Positions 1-8,083 of a stretch of 24,803 nucleotides of DNA are shown here, piece by piece. The translations under genes were made by a program, and so were the position numbers. The notes under the pieces were generated by a model. That model searched no databases. It was not told the origin of the DNA and was given only the letters and a program-made list of their open reading frames with translations. Positions within the stretch are counted from its first letter, which is position 1, and each line of letters starts with the position of its first letter. The stretch comes from Firmicutes bacterium UBA5389 (lineage in GTDB: Bacteria; Bacillota; DTU025), in contig DHON01000022.1 of NCBI GenBank assembly GCA_002409965.1, forward strand, positions 1 to 24,803, in the 5' to 3' direction.

Positions 1-106
1 AGGTACTTGTTGAGAACTACTTAGCTCACGTCGCGGTTGCCCTCGCTCTCGTTCCGCAGGACGTCATCGTCCGAATAGGAGCGCGCCCAACGGTCCAGTT
101 GCTCAA

Positions 107-391
107 GTGGGGCAGGCTACGGGTGCTGCTGCAACCATGGGGCGGCAGCTGGCTGAGCTATACAAGGACATTGAGGCTTCCAGGGAGTCAGCCAGGCTAA
201 ATGGCCTGAGTGAATCGGGACGGGCTGACCTCGAGAAGTTGTGCCGCCGAGCGCAGTTCAGGTGGGACTGGGCGTTTTCGGAAAACTCCACTGGGTTCCA
301 CAACCCCGACCTGATCCAGGCGATGCTGACGGAAGCGGAACAGACGGCCGAGCAAGCCAGGGCCATTTTGGCGGCGTACGCTGGGCATTAG
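107..391 (+). pseudogene. C-terminal fragment of ammonia-forming cytochrome c nitrite reductase (NrfA-like)
   Basis: The 94-residue frame carries RAQFRWDWAF followed by SENSTGFHNP and a helical Ala/Glu-rich tail. This is the pattern of the C-terminal helical domain of NrfA (family form: AQWRWDF...AENSMGFHNP). NrfA is a periplasmic pentaheme enzyme of roughly 400-500 residues that reduces nitrite to ammonium. None of the CxxCH/CxxCK heme sites lies in this piece. The frame is open upstream only to a stop at 11-13, so the gene does not simply run in from outside the window. The GTG at 107 has no convincing ribosome site, and an ATG at 137 is also possible. It is most likely a remnant of a decayed or rearranged nrfA. 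Family recognition rests on one motif block; the broken state follows directly from the stop and the missing heme region. Confidence 0.5.
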
Positions 392-436
392 GCGCATCAT
401 CGGGTCTAGCTCTATGCGTTACCCGTATCGCTGGAA
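391..436 (+). repeat. Short structured repeat, copy 1
   Basis: About 46 bp matches 24571-24618 at roughly three quarters of positions, in the same orientation. CGGGT at 401-405 can pair with ACCCG at 421-425, and inside lies a small TAG/CTA dyad. Copy 2 has TGGGT/ACCCA at the same place, so the outer pair changes on both sides together. A further GCATC (394-398) / GATGC (439-443) pair could close the structure. Both copies can be read from an ATG as M-x-Y-P-x-R-W, so a coding origin cannot be excluded. Confidence 0.5.
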
Positions 437-579
437 GGGATGCACATCTTGTTCACAGAGTGAACACCTTGCCCGGAGGACTCGCCCTGCGTCAGGGAGC
501 GCATGCCGGCAGGCGACCCGACAAGAGCCGTCCGCCGGCCTGGTACTGGTAATCTACAGATGGCAGCCGCCCCCCCCAG
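392..579. other. Short intergenic stretch with small hairpins
   Basis: No supported gene lies here. Besides the repeat it holds a perfect palindrome TGTTCAC-AGA-GTGAACA at 450-466 and a small CCCTG-CGT-CAGGG hairpin at 485-497. An eight-C run occupies 570-577, just beyond the metallopeptidase stop. None has a T-run on the minus side, so I cannot call a terminator for the minus-strand gene. Confidence 0.5.
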
Positions 580-1659
580 CTACTTGTATGCCCTTCGCCA
601 CAGCTCCTGCGCCCATTCGACCAGACGGTCGATTCGTTCGGAAAGCAACTCCTCGGATAGTCCCGTGTCGTCTGCCGCAATGCCGGTGTCTGGCGAGGCT
701 GCTGACAGGGAGCCGAACTTCAGGATGTCCGCTCGCAGCTCGGCGAACGCCCCAAGGAACTCGAGATCGAGTTTCTTGCCGCGGGTATGCAGGGCCCATA
801 TGAGCGAAGTCATCTCCGTTCTGTCCAGGTCCTTGAGGAGCTTCACTGCCGCGACCAAGCGATTGTCGACGTCAAGCTCAGCCAATCGACAATGCCATTG
901 GTCCTCAAGTTCGTCCAGGGGAATTCCTGTGTAGCGTTCAAACGTATCGAACAGCTCATCGTATGCGGATCCGGCTTCCACGACTTGCCCGGTAGGCCCT
1001 GTGGCTTCGGGGCAGTGCCTGAAGATGAATGCGCTACGCCCCTGAGTGAGAGCCTGGCGAACGGGCGGCAGGATGCCGGCTTTGAGGGTACTTGCTGCAG
1101 CGATGTGTGACGGGAGCACCCACTGATCGTCGCCGGCAGCTAGCTCGTTGGTTTCCTTGGGTTCCATTGCCTCCCGCAGCCCATCGCGGCGCGCGTGCTG
1201 TGGTGCCAGCGATGCGAATCCCTCGAGGAGGGACGGGTACGTCATGCGCATATGCAGTGCGTGGAGAAGGTGCGAGTATTCGTGCACCATGAGATAGGCG
1301 TACCGTTGCACCTCATCAGGTGTTCGGGGCACTGATCCACTCTCGTCGGTCACCCTGCAGGTCGCCATCGCGAATGCTCCCATCGGAGGGACCACTGATC
1401 CGGGTTTCTCGCCCGCGTTCAGCCAAAGGTGCACCACGGGATGACTCAGGTAACTACCGAAGAAATCCTCAGCATAGCGCAGCGACTCTGTGGCGGTTTC
1501 CAGCAGAAGCAGCTGTATCTCCTGGGAAGGGCAGATGTCCTCCGGTATCAGCAGTATGACCCGGTCGTTGCCGATGCTCGCGCATCGCGTGACTCTGTCG
1601 ACGGCGGGCTGAACGGCCGCCGTTGCGGCGCTTGCGGCCCCTGCGGCGCCTGCGCCCAT
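580..1659 (-). CDS. HExxH zinc metallopeptidase, gluzincin (peptidase MA-like)
   Basis: A 359-residue protein from the ATG at 1659. Residues 126-130 read HEYSH, a zinc-binding HExxH site, and the segment LLEGFASL places a Glu at residue 146 as the likely third ligand. This is the gluzincin arrangement of peptidase MA-like proteins. Such enzymes are usually exported; the natural substrate cannot be told. The Ala-rich start (residues 1-20) looks like part of an export signal, but it lacks a basic n-region. That region, containing QRRSKF, lies in the same frame just upstream, after a TGA at about 1695-1693, with no start codon. A strong ribosome site (GGAAGGTGATC) and ATG at 1703 sit in a different frame. 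So either the start is the poorly served 1659 ATG, or an indel has split the signal peptide. The gene is divergent from the importer operon. Confidence 0.6.
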   Translation of the reverse strand: MGAGAAGAASAATAAVQPAVDRVTRCASIGNDRVILLIPEDICPSQEIQLLLLETATESLRYAEDFFGSYLSHPVVHLWLNAGEKPGSVVPPMGAFAMATCRVTDESGSVPRTPDEVQRYAYLMVHEYSHLLHALHMRMTYPSLLEGFASLAPQHARRDGLREAMEPKETNELAAGDDQWVLPSHIAAASTLKAGILPPVRQALTQGRSAFIFRHCPEATGPTGQVVEAGSAYDELFDTFERYTGIPLDELEDQWHCRLAELDVDNRLVAAVKLLKDLDRTEMTSLIWALHTRGKKLDLEFLGAFAELRADILKFGSLSAASPDTGIAADDTGLSEELLSERIDRLVEWAQELWRRAYK

Positions 1660-1703
1660 GAACTTGCTTCGGCGCTGAACCTTCTGATAGCCTCAGCCAA
1701 CAT

Positions 1704-2144
1704 GATCACCTTCCTTCTTGTAGAGTCTTCCTGATGGCTAGAAACGCATTCCTTGCTGCCCGAGTTCCTCCTTGATTGCCTCCCCAATGGAGTCTTCGAG
1801 CAGGAGCTTCGTGTACTGGCAGTTGTGTATACCCCATCTTCTGTCGTTGGCCACCATCTTGTAAGTAGAACTGCAGGGTTCGGCCCGCGGGTGGCCGTGA
1901 CCGTTCCCGAGACCGAGCTTCCCGACGCCATCTGAGCCCAAACACTCGCTGCCGCGAGGATCGCTTCCGATTTGTCTCTGAAAACATCGGAATAGTTTCT
2001 GACACCCAAACGGAAAGCCGGAAGTAAGTTTTCCGTACATGCAGGATTCGCGCCCGGAGAAAGCGAATTTACCGTTGGTAGTGATCAGTGCCAGCAGGCA
2101 GACTCGGGCCTGGGCGAACATACGAATGACAAGGAGGGTTCCTA
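1704..2144. other. Divergent intergenic region with inverted repeats
   Basis: About 440 bp between the minus-strand metallopeptidase and the plus-strand importer operon. Three perfect inverted repeats are visible: GGCCACC/GGTGGCC (1849-1855 and 1890-1896), TTCCGAT/ATCGGAA (1965-1971 and 1986-1992, loop 14) and CGGAAA/TTTCCG (2011-2016 and 2030-2035). They could be operators or leader structures. I found no convincing -35/-10 pair on either strand. The binding-protein gene has a strong ribosome site, AAGGAGGG, at about 2130-2137. Confidence 0.45.
1738..2121 (-). CDS. Doubtful small ORF, possibly degenerate gene
   Basis: A 127-codon frame on the minus strand whose stop lies about 35 bases before the well-placed ribosome site and ATG at 1703. 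Its last 45 residues (from STYKMVANDRRWG to KEELGQQG) look protein-like, with a charged amphipathic end. The middle is Gly/Cys-rich and unconvincing. A second minus-strand frame (1548-2009) has a protein-like stretch in its first half (NYSDVFRDKSEAILAAASVW), which would fit a gene broken by frameshifts. I do not recognise a family, and it may be a chance ORF. Confidence 0.2.
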   Translation of the reverse strand: MFAQARVCLLALITTNGKFAFSGRESCMYGKLTSGFPFGCQKLFRCFQRQIGSDPRGSECLGSDGVGKLGLGNGHGHPRAEPCSSTYKMVANDRRWGIHNCQYTKLLLEDSIGEAIKEELGQQGMRF

Positions 2145-3911
2145 ATGAGGCGTCTCGGGTTGGCTGTGCTTCTCTGTCTCTTACTGGCCGTCTCGGCCAC
2201 GGCCGCGCCCTTCGTTGAGGGGGAGGATCTCACTCCTGCAACGAAACCTGTCCGCGGAGGCACGCTTTACCTCGCACTGACGGCTTCTCCACAATCGTTC
2301 CTGTTCTACGGTTCGCTTGATAACAACGCCTACACCGTTATTGGTCAAACCATGACCGGTCTGGTCGAGTTGCACCCGGTCACCAATGCTATCCGGCCAG
2401 GGCTGGCCGAATCGTGGGAGACATCGCCTGACGGCAAGGAAGTTACCTTCCATCTCAGGGACGTGAAGTGGTCGGACGGCGTTCCGTTCACGGCTGACGA
2501 TGTGATCTTCACGTTCGAAAGCTTCATCATGAACAAGGTTGCAAAGGGCAACTCCGTCGACAGGTTCACGATCCTCGACACGCGCGATGGCCAGAAGAAA
2601 GAAGTCAGATGGGTTAAGGTCAACGACAAGACCGTGAAGGCGGTCCTGCCGTCGCCGTTTGGGCCATTCTATATGAACCTCTCGCATGCGTACATATACC
2701 CTGCGCACAAGCTGGAGAGCAAGATCGACAAGAATAGGCCGGACTCAGTCAACGAGCTCTGGCTGACCAACGTTTCTCCGAAGGATATTGTCGCCAACGG
2801 TCCATACAGGATCGCAAGCTATGTGATGGACCAGAAGGTCGTTCTGGAGAGGAACCCCAACTACTGGCGCGTCGACAGGTTCGGCAACCAACTGCCTTAC
2901 TTCGACAAGCTTGAGTACTTGATCGTGAAGGACGCCGAGGTGCGGTTGGCCAAGTTCATCGCGGGCGAGATCGACTATATGGCCGTCAGCGCCGCGGACT
3001 TCCCAACACTGAAGCAGAAGGAACTGGCGGGCGGGCCCTTCACGATATTTAAGGCCCAGCCCACGCAGCCGACGCCGAGCCCGGTGCACATCGCCTTCAA
3101 CTACGATGTTACCAATGAGCAGCTTAAGGAGCTCTTCAGGAATACCGAGTTCCGACGGGCGATGGAGTTCCTGCTCGACAGGGAGCGCATAATTGACGAG
3201 ATCCACAACGGACTGGCGATTCCAGGCGCGGGCCTGGTGCTGCCGGCCAACAAGGCCTTCTACAACCCGAAGATCGAGAAGATCATGAGGCCGTACGATC
3301 CGGCCAAGGCCAAGGCGATGCTCGACAAGCTCGGGCTGAAAGACAAGAACGGCGACGGCATCAGGGAGTTCGCAAGCGGAAAGGACGTGGAGTTCACCCT
3401 GACAGTGCAGAGTACGCCGCAGGATTACCAGGACGTCGCCCTGGTGTTCAAGGAGGATCTGGAGAAGGCCGGGATCCGGGTCAACCTGCAGATCCTCGAC
3501 AGCACACTCGTTGGGCAGATGTTCGGCGCAGGCAACTTCGAAGCTGGAATCAGGGCCTTCGGCAACCAGCCTGACCTGGAACTGAGGAAGGCGATATGGC
3601 AGCCGGGCACGCAGCTGTATTACTGGCACTACTCTGCGCTCGACCGCGACAAGCTGGCCGCGATCTCCGCGAACATGCTTGACTGGGAGAAGAGAGTCTA
3701 CGAGCTGTTCGACCTGGGCTCGATCACAACCGATCCGGCCAAGAGGAAGGCCATCTACGACGAAGTGCAGGAGATCTACCACGACGTTGTTCCTGTGATC
3801 TTCGTGTGCAAGGGCATGAACCTGTCCGGCGCGAACAAGTCGCTGGGCAACGTGACGCAGGACAAGGAAGGTATTGTGTACTTCGCCACTTACACGGCTT
3901 TCAGGAAGTAA
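2145..3911 (+). CDS. Peptide/nickel-type ABC transporter substrate-binding protein (SBP_bac_5)
   Basis: A 588-residue extracytoplasmic binding protein of the DppA/OppA family (family 5), which captures peptides, nickel complexes or related solutes for the permeases encoded next. It starts ATG at 2145 with AAGGAGGG seven to eight bases upstream. Residues 1-21 form a signal peptide with a Leu-rich core and a cleavage site near ATA-APF. Family landmarks follow: PVRGGTLYLA, then a block ending LAESWETSPDGKEVTFHLRD, then VKWSDGVPFTADDVIFTFE. The C-terminal lobe has NTEFRRAMEFLLDRE and an end typical of the family. There is no lipobox cysteine, unlike most Firmicute members, so the protein should be soluble outside the membrane. 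It is first in a five-gene operon, and a GC-rich hairpin follows it. Substrate is not deducible. Confidence 0.93.
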   Translation: MRRLGLAVLLCLLLAVSATAAPFVEGEDLTPATKPVRGGTLYLALTASPQSFLFYGSLDNNAYTVIGQTMTGLVELHPVTNAIRPGLAESWETSPDGKEVTFHLRDVKWSDGVPFTADDVIFTFESFIMNKVAKGNSVDRFTILDTRDGQKKEVRWVKVNDKTVKAVLPSPFGPFYMNLSHAYIYPAHKLESKIDKNRPDSVNELWLTNVSPKDIVANGPYRIASYVMDQKVVLERNPNYWRVDRFGNQLPYFDKLEYLIVKDAEVRLAKFIAGEIDYMAVSAADFPTLKQKELAGGPFTIFKAQPTQPTPSPVHIAFNYDVTNEQLKELFRNTEFRRAMEFLLDRERIIDEIHNGLAIPGAGLVLPANKAFYNPKIEKIMRPYDPAKAKAMLDKLGLKDKNGDGIREFASGKDVEFTLTVQSTPQDYQDVALVFKEDLEKAGIRVNLQILDSTLVGQMFGAGNFEAGIRAFGNQPDLELRKAIWQPGTQLYYWHYSALDRDKLAAISANMLDWEKRVYELFDLGSITTDPAKRKAIYDEVQEIYHDVVPVIFVCKGMNLSGANKSLGNVTQDKEGIVYFATYTAFRK

Positions 3912-3931
3912 CGATGCAATGGGGCATGGAG

Positions 3932-3954
3932 GGGGGAGGCGCTGGGCTTCCCCC
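3932..3954 (+). terminator. Intraoperonic hairpin after the binding-protein gene
   Basis: GGGGGAGGC (3932-3940) pairs with GCTTCCCCC (3946-3954) around a five-base loop, giving nine pairs with one G-U. Only a weak TGTCTT follows. It sits between the binding protein and permease genes. In importers such hairpins often protect the upstream mRNA or cause partial termination, so that more binding protein than permease is made. That role is inference. Confidence 0.5.
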
Positions 3955-4010
3955 TGTCTTCACCAAACTGCGTGCGAACGTGTGAGTTGCGCCAAGGAGT
4001 GAACGGATCG

Positions 4011-4979
4011 ATGTGGGCGTTCACCGCAAGACGGCTGCTGATCATGATTCCCATGATGATCGTGATATCGGTGATCTGCTTCGGGATCACCGAGCTCCAA
4101 CCAGGCGATTTCGTCAGTCAGTACCTAGACAATCCCAGGATATCGCCGGAGCAGATCAGGCTGCTCCGGGAACGGCTCGGCCTGGACAGGCCAGCCTACG
4201 TCAGGTACATGATGTGGATTAAGAACATAATCACCAAATGGGACTTCGGTTACTCCTTCGCATACGAACGCCCGGTCGGCGAACTGATCTTCGAGCGGAT
4301 GGGCTGGACGGTGTTCATCGCTCTGGCTACCATCGTGTTTCAGTGGATCCTGGCTGTGCCAATGGGCATATACTCGGCTCTGCATCCGTATTCGCCTGCC
4401 GACTACGCCATGACGGTCGTCGGATTTCTCGGGATATCCATCCCCGACTTCTTTCTGGCTCTCATACTGATGTACTTCATGCTCCGGATGGGCTCGACCT
4501 CCATCGGCGGGCTCTTCTCCACCAGGTTCATCGGCGCCCCCTGGAGTCTTGCCAAGCTCACAGACTTGCTCAAGCATCTGTGGATGCCGCTTGTGGTGGT
4601 GGGCATCAGCGGGGTTGCGGGCTTGATGAGGGTGATGAGAGGCAACATGCTCGACATCGTCGGGTCGCCGTTCATCACCTCTCTTCGGGCCCACGGTCTC
4701 GACGAAAAGACTGTGAGGCGACATGCCATCAAGAACGCCCTCAACCCCATGGTGAGCATCGCCGGGGCTGAACTGCCCAACGTATTCAGCGGGACGATAA
4801 TCACGGCCATCGTGCTGAACCTTCCGACGATGGGGCCGTTCTTCTATAACGCTCTGCTCAACCACGATCAATACCTGGTCATGTCCTTCTTGATGTTCAT
4901 CGCACTCATTACCCAGATCGGGAATCTGCTTGCCGACATAGCACTAGCCTTTCTCGATCCGAGAATCCGAATGAGCTAG
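4011..4979 (+). CDS. ABC transporter permease, OppB/DppB family
   Basis: Inner-membrane permease of the peptide/nickel importer, 323 residues from the ATG at 4011. I prefer this over the in-frame GTG at 3972 because MWAFTARRLLIMIPMM is the classical OppB start. An AAGGAG lies at 3994-3999, though its 11-base spacing is long. Residues 9-30 are the first membrane helix, followed by the family block LQPGDFVSQYLDNP and the loop LLRERLGLDRPAYVRYMMWI. The cytoplasmic EAA-type loop that contacts the ATPases runs from MRGNMLDIVG through LRAHGLDEKTVRRHAIKNAL. It pairs with the next gene to form the pore. Confidence 0.92.
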   Translation: MWAFTARRLLIMIPMMIVISVICFGITELQPGDFVSQYLDNPRISPEQIRLLRERLGLDRPAYVRYMMWIKNIITKWDFGYSFAYERPVGELIFERMGWTVFIALATIVFQWILAVPMGIYSALHPYSPADYAMTVVGFLGISIPDFFLALILMYFMLRMGSTSIGGLFSTRFIGAPWSLAKLTDLLKHLWMPLVVVGISGVAGLMRVMRGNMLDIVGSPFITSLRAHGLDEKTVRRHAIKNALNPMVSIAGAELPNVFSGTIITAIVLNLPTMGPFFYNALLNHDQYLVMSFLMFIALITQIGNLLADIALAFLDPRIRMS

Positions 4980-4990
4980 GAGTGGCCCAA

Positions 4991-6082
4991 ATGGAAGGAA
5001 CTACGGCGAGGATCATAAAGAGCTTCCGCAAGCACAAGCTGGGCGTGTTCGGCCTGGTTGTGTTGGCAGTGCTGTATCTGGTGATACTCTTCGCCGGCTT
5101 CATAGCGCCCTACGATTTCACCCAAAGCCACCGGAACTTCGTCTATGCGCCGTCCTCGAAGATCAGGTTCGTCGACGAGAATGGCAAGTGGCGCGGCCCG
5201 TTCATCTGTGCGATGAAGAAGAGCAGAGATCCAGTCACCTACCAGGTGGTCTTCGCTGAGGACACAAGCAGTGTGGTGCCTATCAAGCTCTTCGTTCGGG
5301 GAGAGGAGTACAAAGTCTGGGGCTTACTCAAGACAAACCTACATCTGTTCGGGGTCGAGGAGTTGCCTGACAGGGCGATGTTGCTCTTGTTCGGCGCCGA
5401 CAGATTTGGTCGCGATCTGTTCTCCAGGGTGGTGGTCGGAGGACAAGTGTCGATGACCGTGGGGTTGCTCGGCACCTTTTTGAGCGTTTTCATTGGGGCC
5501 ATCGTAGGTTCTCTTTCCGGCTACTACGGGGGCTGGGTCGATGTACTGATCCAGCGGTTCATCGAGTTGCTCAGGTCATTTCCGAGGATCCCCCTGTGGC
5601 TGGCCCTAGCCGTGACACTTCCCCCAAGCTGGCCCAGCACCTGGGTGTATTTTGGAATCGTTACAGTGCTTTCGCTCATCGGCTGGATGGGGGTGGCCAG
5701 GGTCATGCGGGGGATGGCGCTCAGCCTGCGAGAGAAGGAATTCGTCCTGGCGGCCCGAGTTACAGGCGTTCCGAGCATGAAGATCATCACGAGGCACTTG
5801 ATACCGAACACCCTGAGTTACCTTATCGTTGTGTCGACCCTGTCTATCCCCGGGATGATCCTCGGCGAGAGCGCCATCAGCTTCCTAGGGCTGGGCATCA
5901 AGGAACCTATGACTAGCTGGGGGCTTCTGCTGAAACAGGCCCAGTCTCTGAGTGAGCTTGAGTCGCATCCGTGGCTGATGATACCCGGGATATTCATCAT
6001 GATTGCCGTGCTCTCGTACAACTTCGTCGGCGATGCGCTGAGGGACGCGGTAGATCCCTACAGGACGGTTGATAAGGTATGA
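4991..6082 (+). CDS. ABC transporter permease, OppC/DppC family
   Basis: Second permease subunit, 363 residues. The ATG at 4991 is chosen over the GTG at 4982 because AGGAG at 4978-4982, overlapping the upstream stop, lies eight bases before it. This implies translational coupling to the OppB-type gene. The N-terminus (SFRKHKLGVFGLVVLAVLY) is the OppC N-terminal membrane domain. A loop of about 85 residues (VYAPSSKIRFVDENGKW to LHLFGVEEL) follows before LLFGADRFGRDLFSRVVVGG. This is longer than in E. coli DppC and resembles the extended AppC-like branch. The EAA loop is in MRGMALSLREKEFVLAARVTG. Its stop overlaps the next start by four bases. Confidence 0.92.
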   Translation: MEGTTARIIKSFRKHKLGVFGLVVLAVLYLVILFAGFIAPYDFTQSHRNFVYAPSSKIRFVDENGKWRGPFICAMKKSRDPVTYQVVFAEDTSSVVPIKLFVRGEEYKVWGLLKTNLHLFGVEELPDRAMLLLFGADRFGRDLFSRVVVGGQVSMTVGLLGTFLSVFIGAIVGSLSGYYGGWVDVLIQRFIELLRSFPRIPLWLALAVTLPPSWPSTWVYFGIVTVLSLIGWMGVARVMRGMALSLREKEFVLAARVTGVPSMKIITRHLIPNTLSYLIVVSTLSIPGMILGESAISFLGLGIKEPMTSWGLLLKQAQSLSELESHPWLMIPGIFIMIAVLSYNFVGDALRDAVDPYRTVDKV

Positions 6083-7065
6083 CGGACAGCGAGCGGATTC
6101 TTACCGTGCTTAACCTGAAGACCTACTTCGGGACTCCCGAAGGCATCGTACGTGCAGTGGACGATGTGAGCTTTCACCTCGACCGGGGTGAGGTTCTGGC
6201 GCTGGTTGGCGAGTCAGGGTGTGGGAAGAGTGTTACAGCCCATTCCATACTTGGCCTCATCAAAGCGCCGCCTGCGAAGGTCGCGGGGAGGATAGTCTTT
6301 GGCGGGCAAGACCTGATCGGGCTGCCCGAGAGGGAATACCGACAGGTCAGAGGCAAGCAGATCAGCATGATCTTTCAGGAGCCGATGTCGGCCTTTGACC
6401 CCCTCTACACAGTTGGCCAACAGCTGATGGAAGTCGCGAAGGCACACATGCCGTGGGAGGAGAGCGAAGCCAGGGAGAGGATCATCGACACCCTGAAGTC
6501 GATTCATATACCGGAACCCGAAAAGCGATACGACGAGTACCCCCACGAGATGAGCGGCGGCATGCTTCAGCGGATCATGATAGCCATGGCGCTCATAACC
6601 AGTCCTGACATAATCATCGCCGACGAGCCTACGACCGCGCTGGATGTCACGATTCAGGCGCAGGTTCTCAACCTCATGCAGAATCTGCAGAGCAGCTACC
6701 GCGGCTCTATCATCTTCATCACCCACGACCTTGGCACAGTGGCCGAGATAGCCGACAGGGTACACGTGATGTACGCGGGCAAGATCGTGGAGAAGGCGTC
6801 AGTCGTAGAGCTGTTTGACAACCCTCTCCATCCATATACGTCCGGGCTTCTGACTTCGCGCGTGAGGCGAGAGTACAAGGGACAGGACTTGCCGTACATT
6901 GAGGGCTACGTTCCGAGAGCCTACGAGTTTCCGGAAGGCTGCAGGTTTCATCCCAGGTGCCCGAAGGCCATGGAGAAATGCAAGGCAGCCCGACCTCCTG
7001 AGTTTGAGCCGGCGCCGGATCACACTGTGGCCTGCTGGCTGTTTGAGGAGGGTGAGGGTAGATGA
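6079..7065 (+). CDS. Peptide ABC transporter ATP-binding protein, OppD/DppD family
   Basis: Cytoplasmic ATPase of 328 residues that powers the importer together with the next gene. Visible motifs are Walker A GESGCGKS, the Q-loop in MIFQEPMSAFDPLYTVGQQL, a signature MSGGMLQRIMIAMAL (LSGG varied to MSGG), Walker B IIIADEPTTALD and the H-loop ITHDLGTVAE. The C-terminus carries the oligopeptide-type extension with HPYTSGLL and the cysteine set C-x5-C-x6-C...C, which in this family binds a 4Fe-4S cluster. Start and stop overlap the neighbours by four bases (ATGA), so translation is coupled along the operon. Confidence 0.94.
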   Translation: MTDSERILTVLNLKTYFGTPEGIVRAVDDVSFHLDRGEVLALVGESGCGKSVTAHSILGLIKAPPAKVAGRIVFGGQDLIGLPEREYRQVRGKQISMIFQEPMSAFDPLYTVGQQLMEVAKAHMPWEESEARERIIDTLKSIHIPEPEKRYDEYPHEMSGGMLQRIMIAMALITSPDIIIADEPTTALDVTIQAQVLNLMQNLQSSYRGSIIFITHDLGTVAEIADRVHVMYAGKIVEKASVVELFDNPLHPYTSGLLTSRVRREYKGQDLPYIEGYVPRAYEFPEGCRFHPRCPKAMEKCKAARPPEFEPAPDHTVACWLFEEGEGR

Positions 7066-8051
7066 AGATCCTGTCTATCAGGAACCTCAAGAAGTACTTC
7101 CCGATAAGGTCGGGGGTGTTCTTGCAGGTGAGCGGCTGGGTGAGGGCACTGGAGAATGTCAACATGGATATCAGCCAGGGCGAGACGATTGGGATCGTGG
7201 GCGAGTCCGGCTGCGGCAAGAGCACTCTTGGGAGGACGATGGTCAAGATCTATGAGCCCACGGTCGGCAGCATCACATATTGCGATCCGAGCGGCGAGAT
7301 CCATGACGTTTCCAGGAACATCGACCGAAGAGTCGAGCCAACATTCAGAAAAGACGTTCAGATGATATTCCAGAACCCCTTCGACTCCCTCGACCCGAGG
7401 ATGACGATTCGGGACACTATACGCGAACCTCTCGAGACTCACAGGCTGTTCGCCAGCAGGAAGATGATGGATGAGCGCATCGCGGAGTTGCTGATGAAGG
7501 TGGGACTGTACCCCGAATACGCCCAGAGATACCCGCACGAGTTCTCCGGCGGCCAGCGGCAGAGAATCGCCATAGCCCGTTCGATTTCGGTCAATCCGAG
7601 GCTCTTGATATGCGACGAGCCCACTTCAGCACTGGACGTATCGGTTCAGAGCCAGATCATCAATTTGCTCAAAGACATACAGCGCGATACCAACATGTCG
7701 CTCATCTTCATCTCACATAACCTTGACGTGGTGCATCACATGAGCGACAGGATCATGGTCATGTACCTCGGAAATGTCGTGGAGTCAGCGCCGGCCACAG
7801 AGCTTTTTGACCATCCGGCTCACCCTTACACCCAGGCGCTGATGTCGGCCATCCCCAGCTGGAACCCGAAAGACCGAAAGCTCGGCCAAGTCAAGCTGGA
7901 GGGAGAACCGCCCAGCCCGATCAATCCTCCCACAGGTTGTCCATTCCATCCCAGATGCCCGCATCGCCTCGAGATCTGCCGCAGGGTCAAGCCCGAGGCG
8001 GCGGAAGTGGGCGAGGGGCATTCATCGGCCTGCCATCTCCACAGCGTCTAG
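7062..8051 (+). CDS. Peptide ABC transporter ATP-binding protein, OppF/DppF family
   Basis: Second ATPase, 329 residues, starting within the stop of the previous gene. Motifs: Walker A GESGCGKST, Q-loop MIFQNPFDSLDPRMT, signature FSGGQRQRIAIARS, Walker B LLICDEPTSALDVS and H-loop ISHNLDVVHH. The C-terminal extension again has HPYTQALM and four cysteines (GCPFHPRCPHRLEIC plus a later Cys) for a likely 4Fe-4S cluster. It heterodimerises with the OppD-type subunit. It is the last gene of the importer operon; no clear terminator follows, and the next promoter begins 32 bases after the stop. Confidence 0.94.
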   Translation: MKILSIRNLKKYFPIRSGVFLQVSGWVRALENVNMDISQGETIGIVGESGCGKSTLGRTMVKIYEPTVGSITYCDPSGEIHDVSRNIDRRVEPTFRKDVQMIFQNPFDSLDPRMTIRDTIREPLETHRLFASRKMMDERIAELLMKVGLYPEYAQRYPHEFSGGQRQRIAIARSISVNPRLLICDEPTSALDVSVQSQIINLLKDIQRDTNMSLIFISHNLDVVHHMSDRIMVMYLGNVVESAPATELFDHPAHPYTQALMSAIPSWNPKDRKLGQVKLEGEPPSPINPPTGCPFHPRCPHRLEICRRVKPEAAEVGEGHSSACHLHSV

Positions 8052-8083
8052 TCGCCGGGCGCCGCACCTCCTCGAATGCCTTG

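Noticed and set aside
391..436. Integron attC site
   Set aside because: The pairing is present, but the conserved GTTRRRY/RYYYAAC ends are not.
485..497. Hairpin as terminator of the minus-strand metallopeptidase
   Set aside because: The stem is only five pairs and no T-run follows on the minus strand.
2745..3782. Long minus-strand ORF (345 codons) opposite the binding-protein gene
   Set aside because: It lies wholly inside a well-recognised gene, has no family motifs and is the usual antisense shadow in GC-rich DNA.
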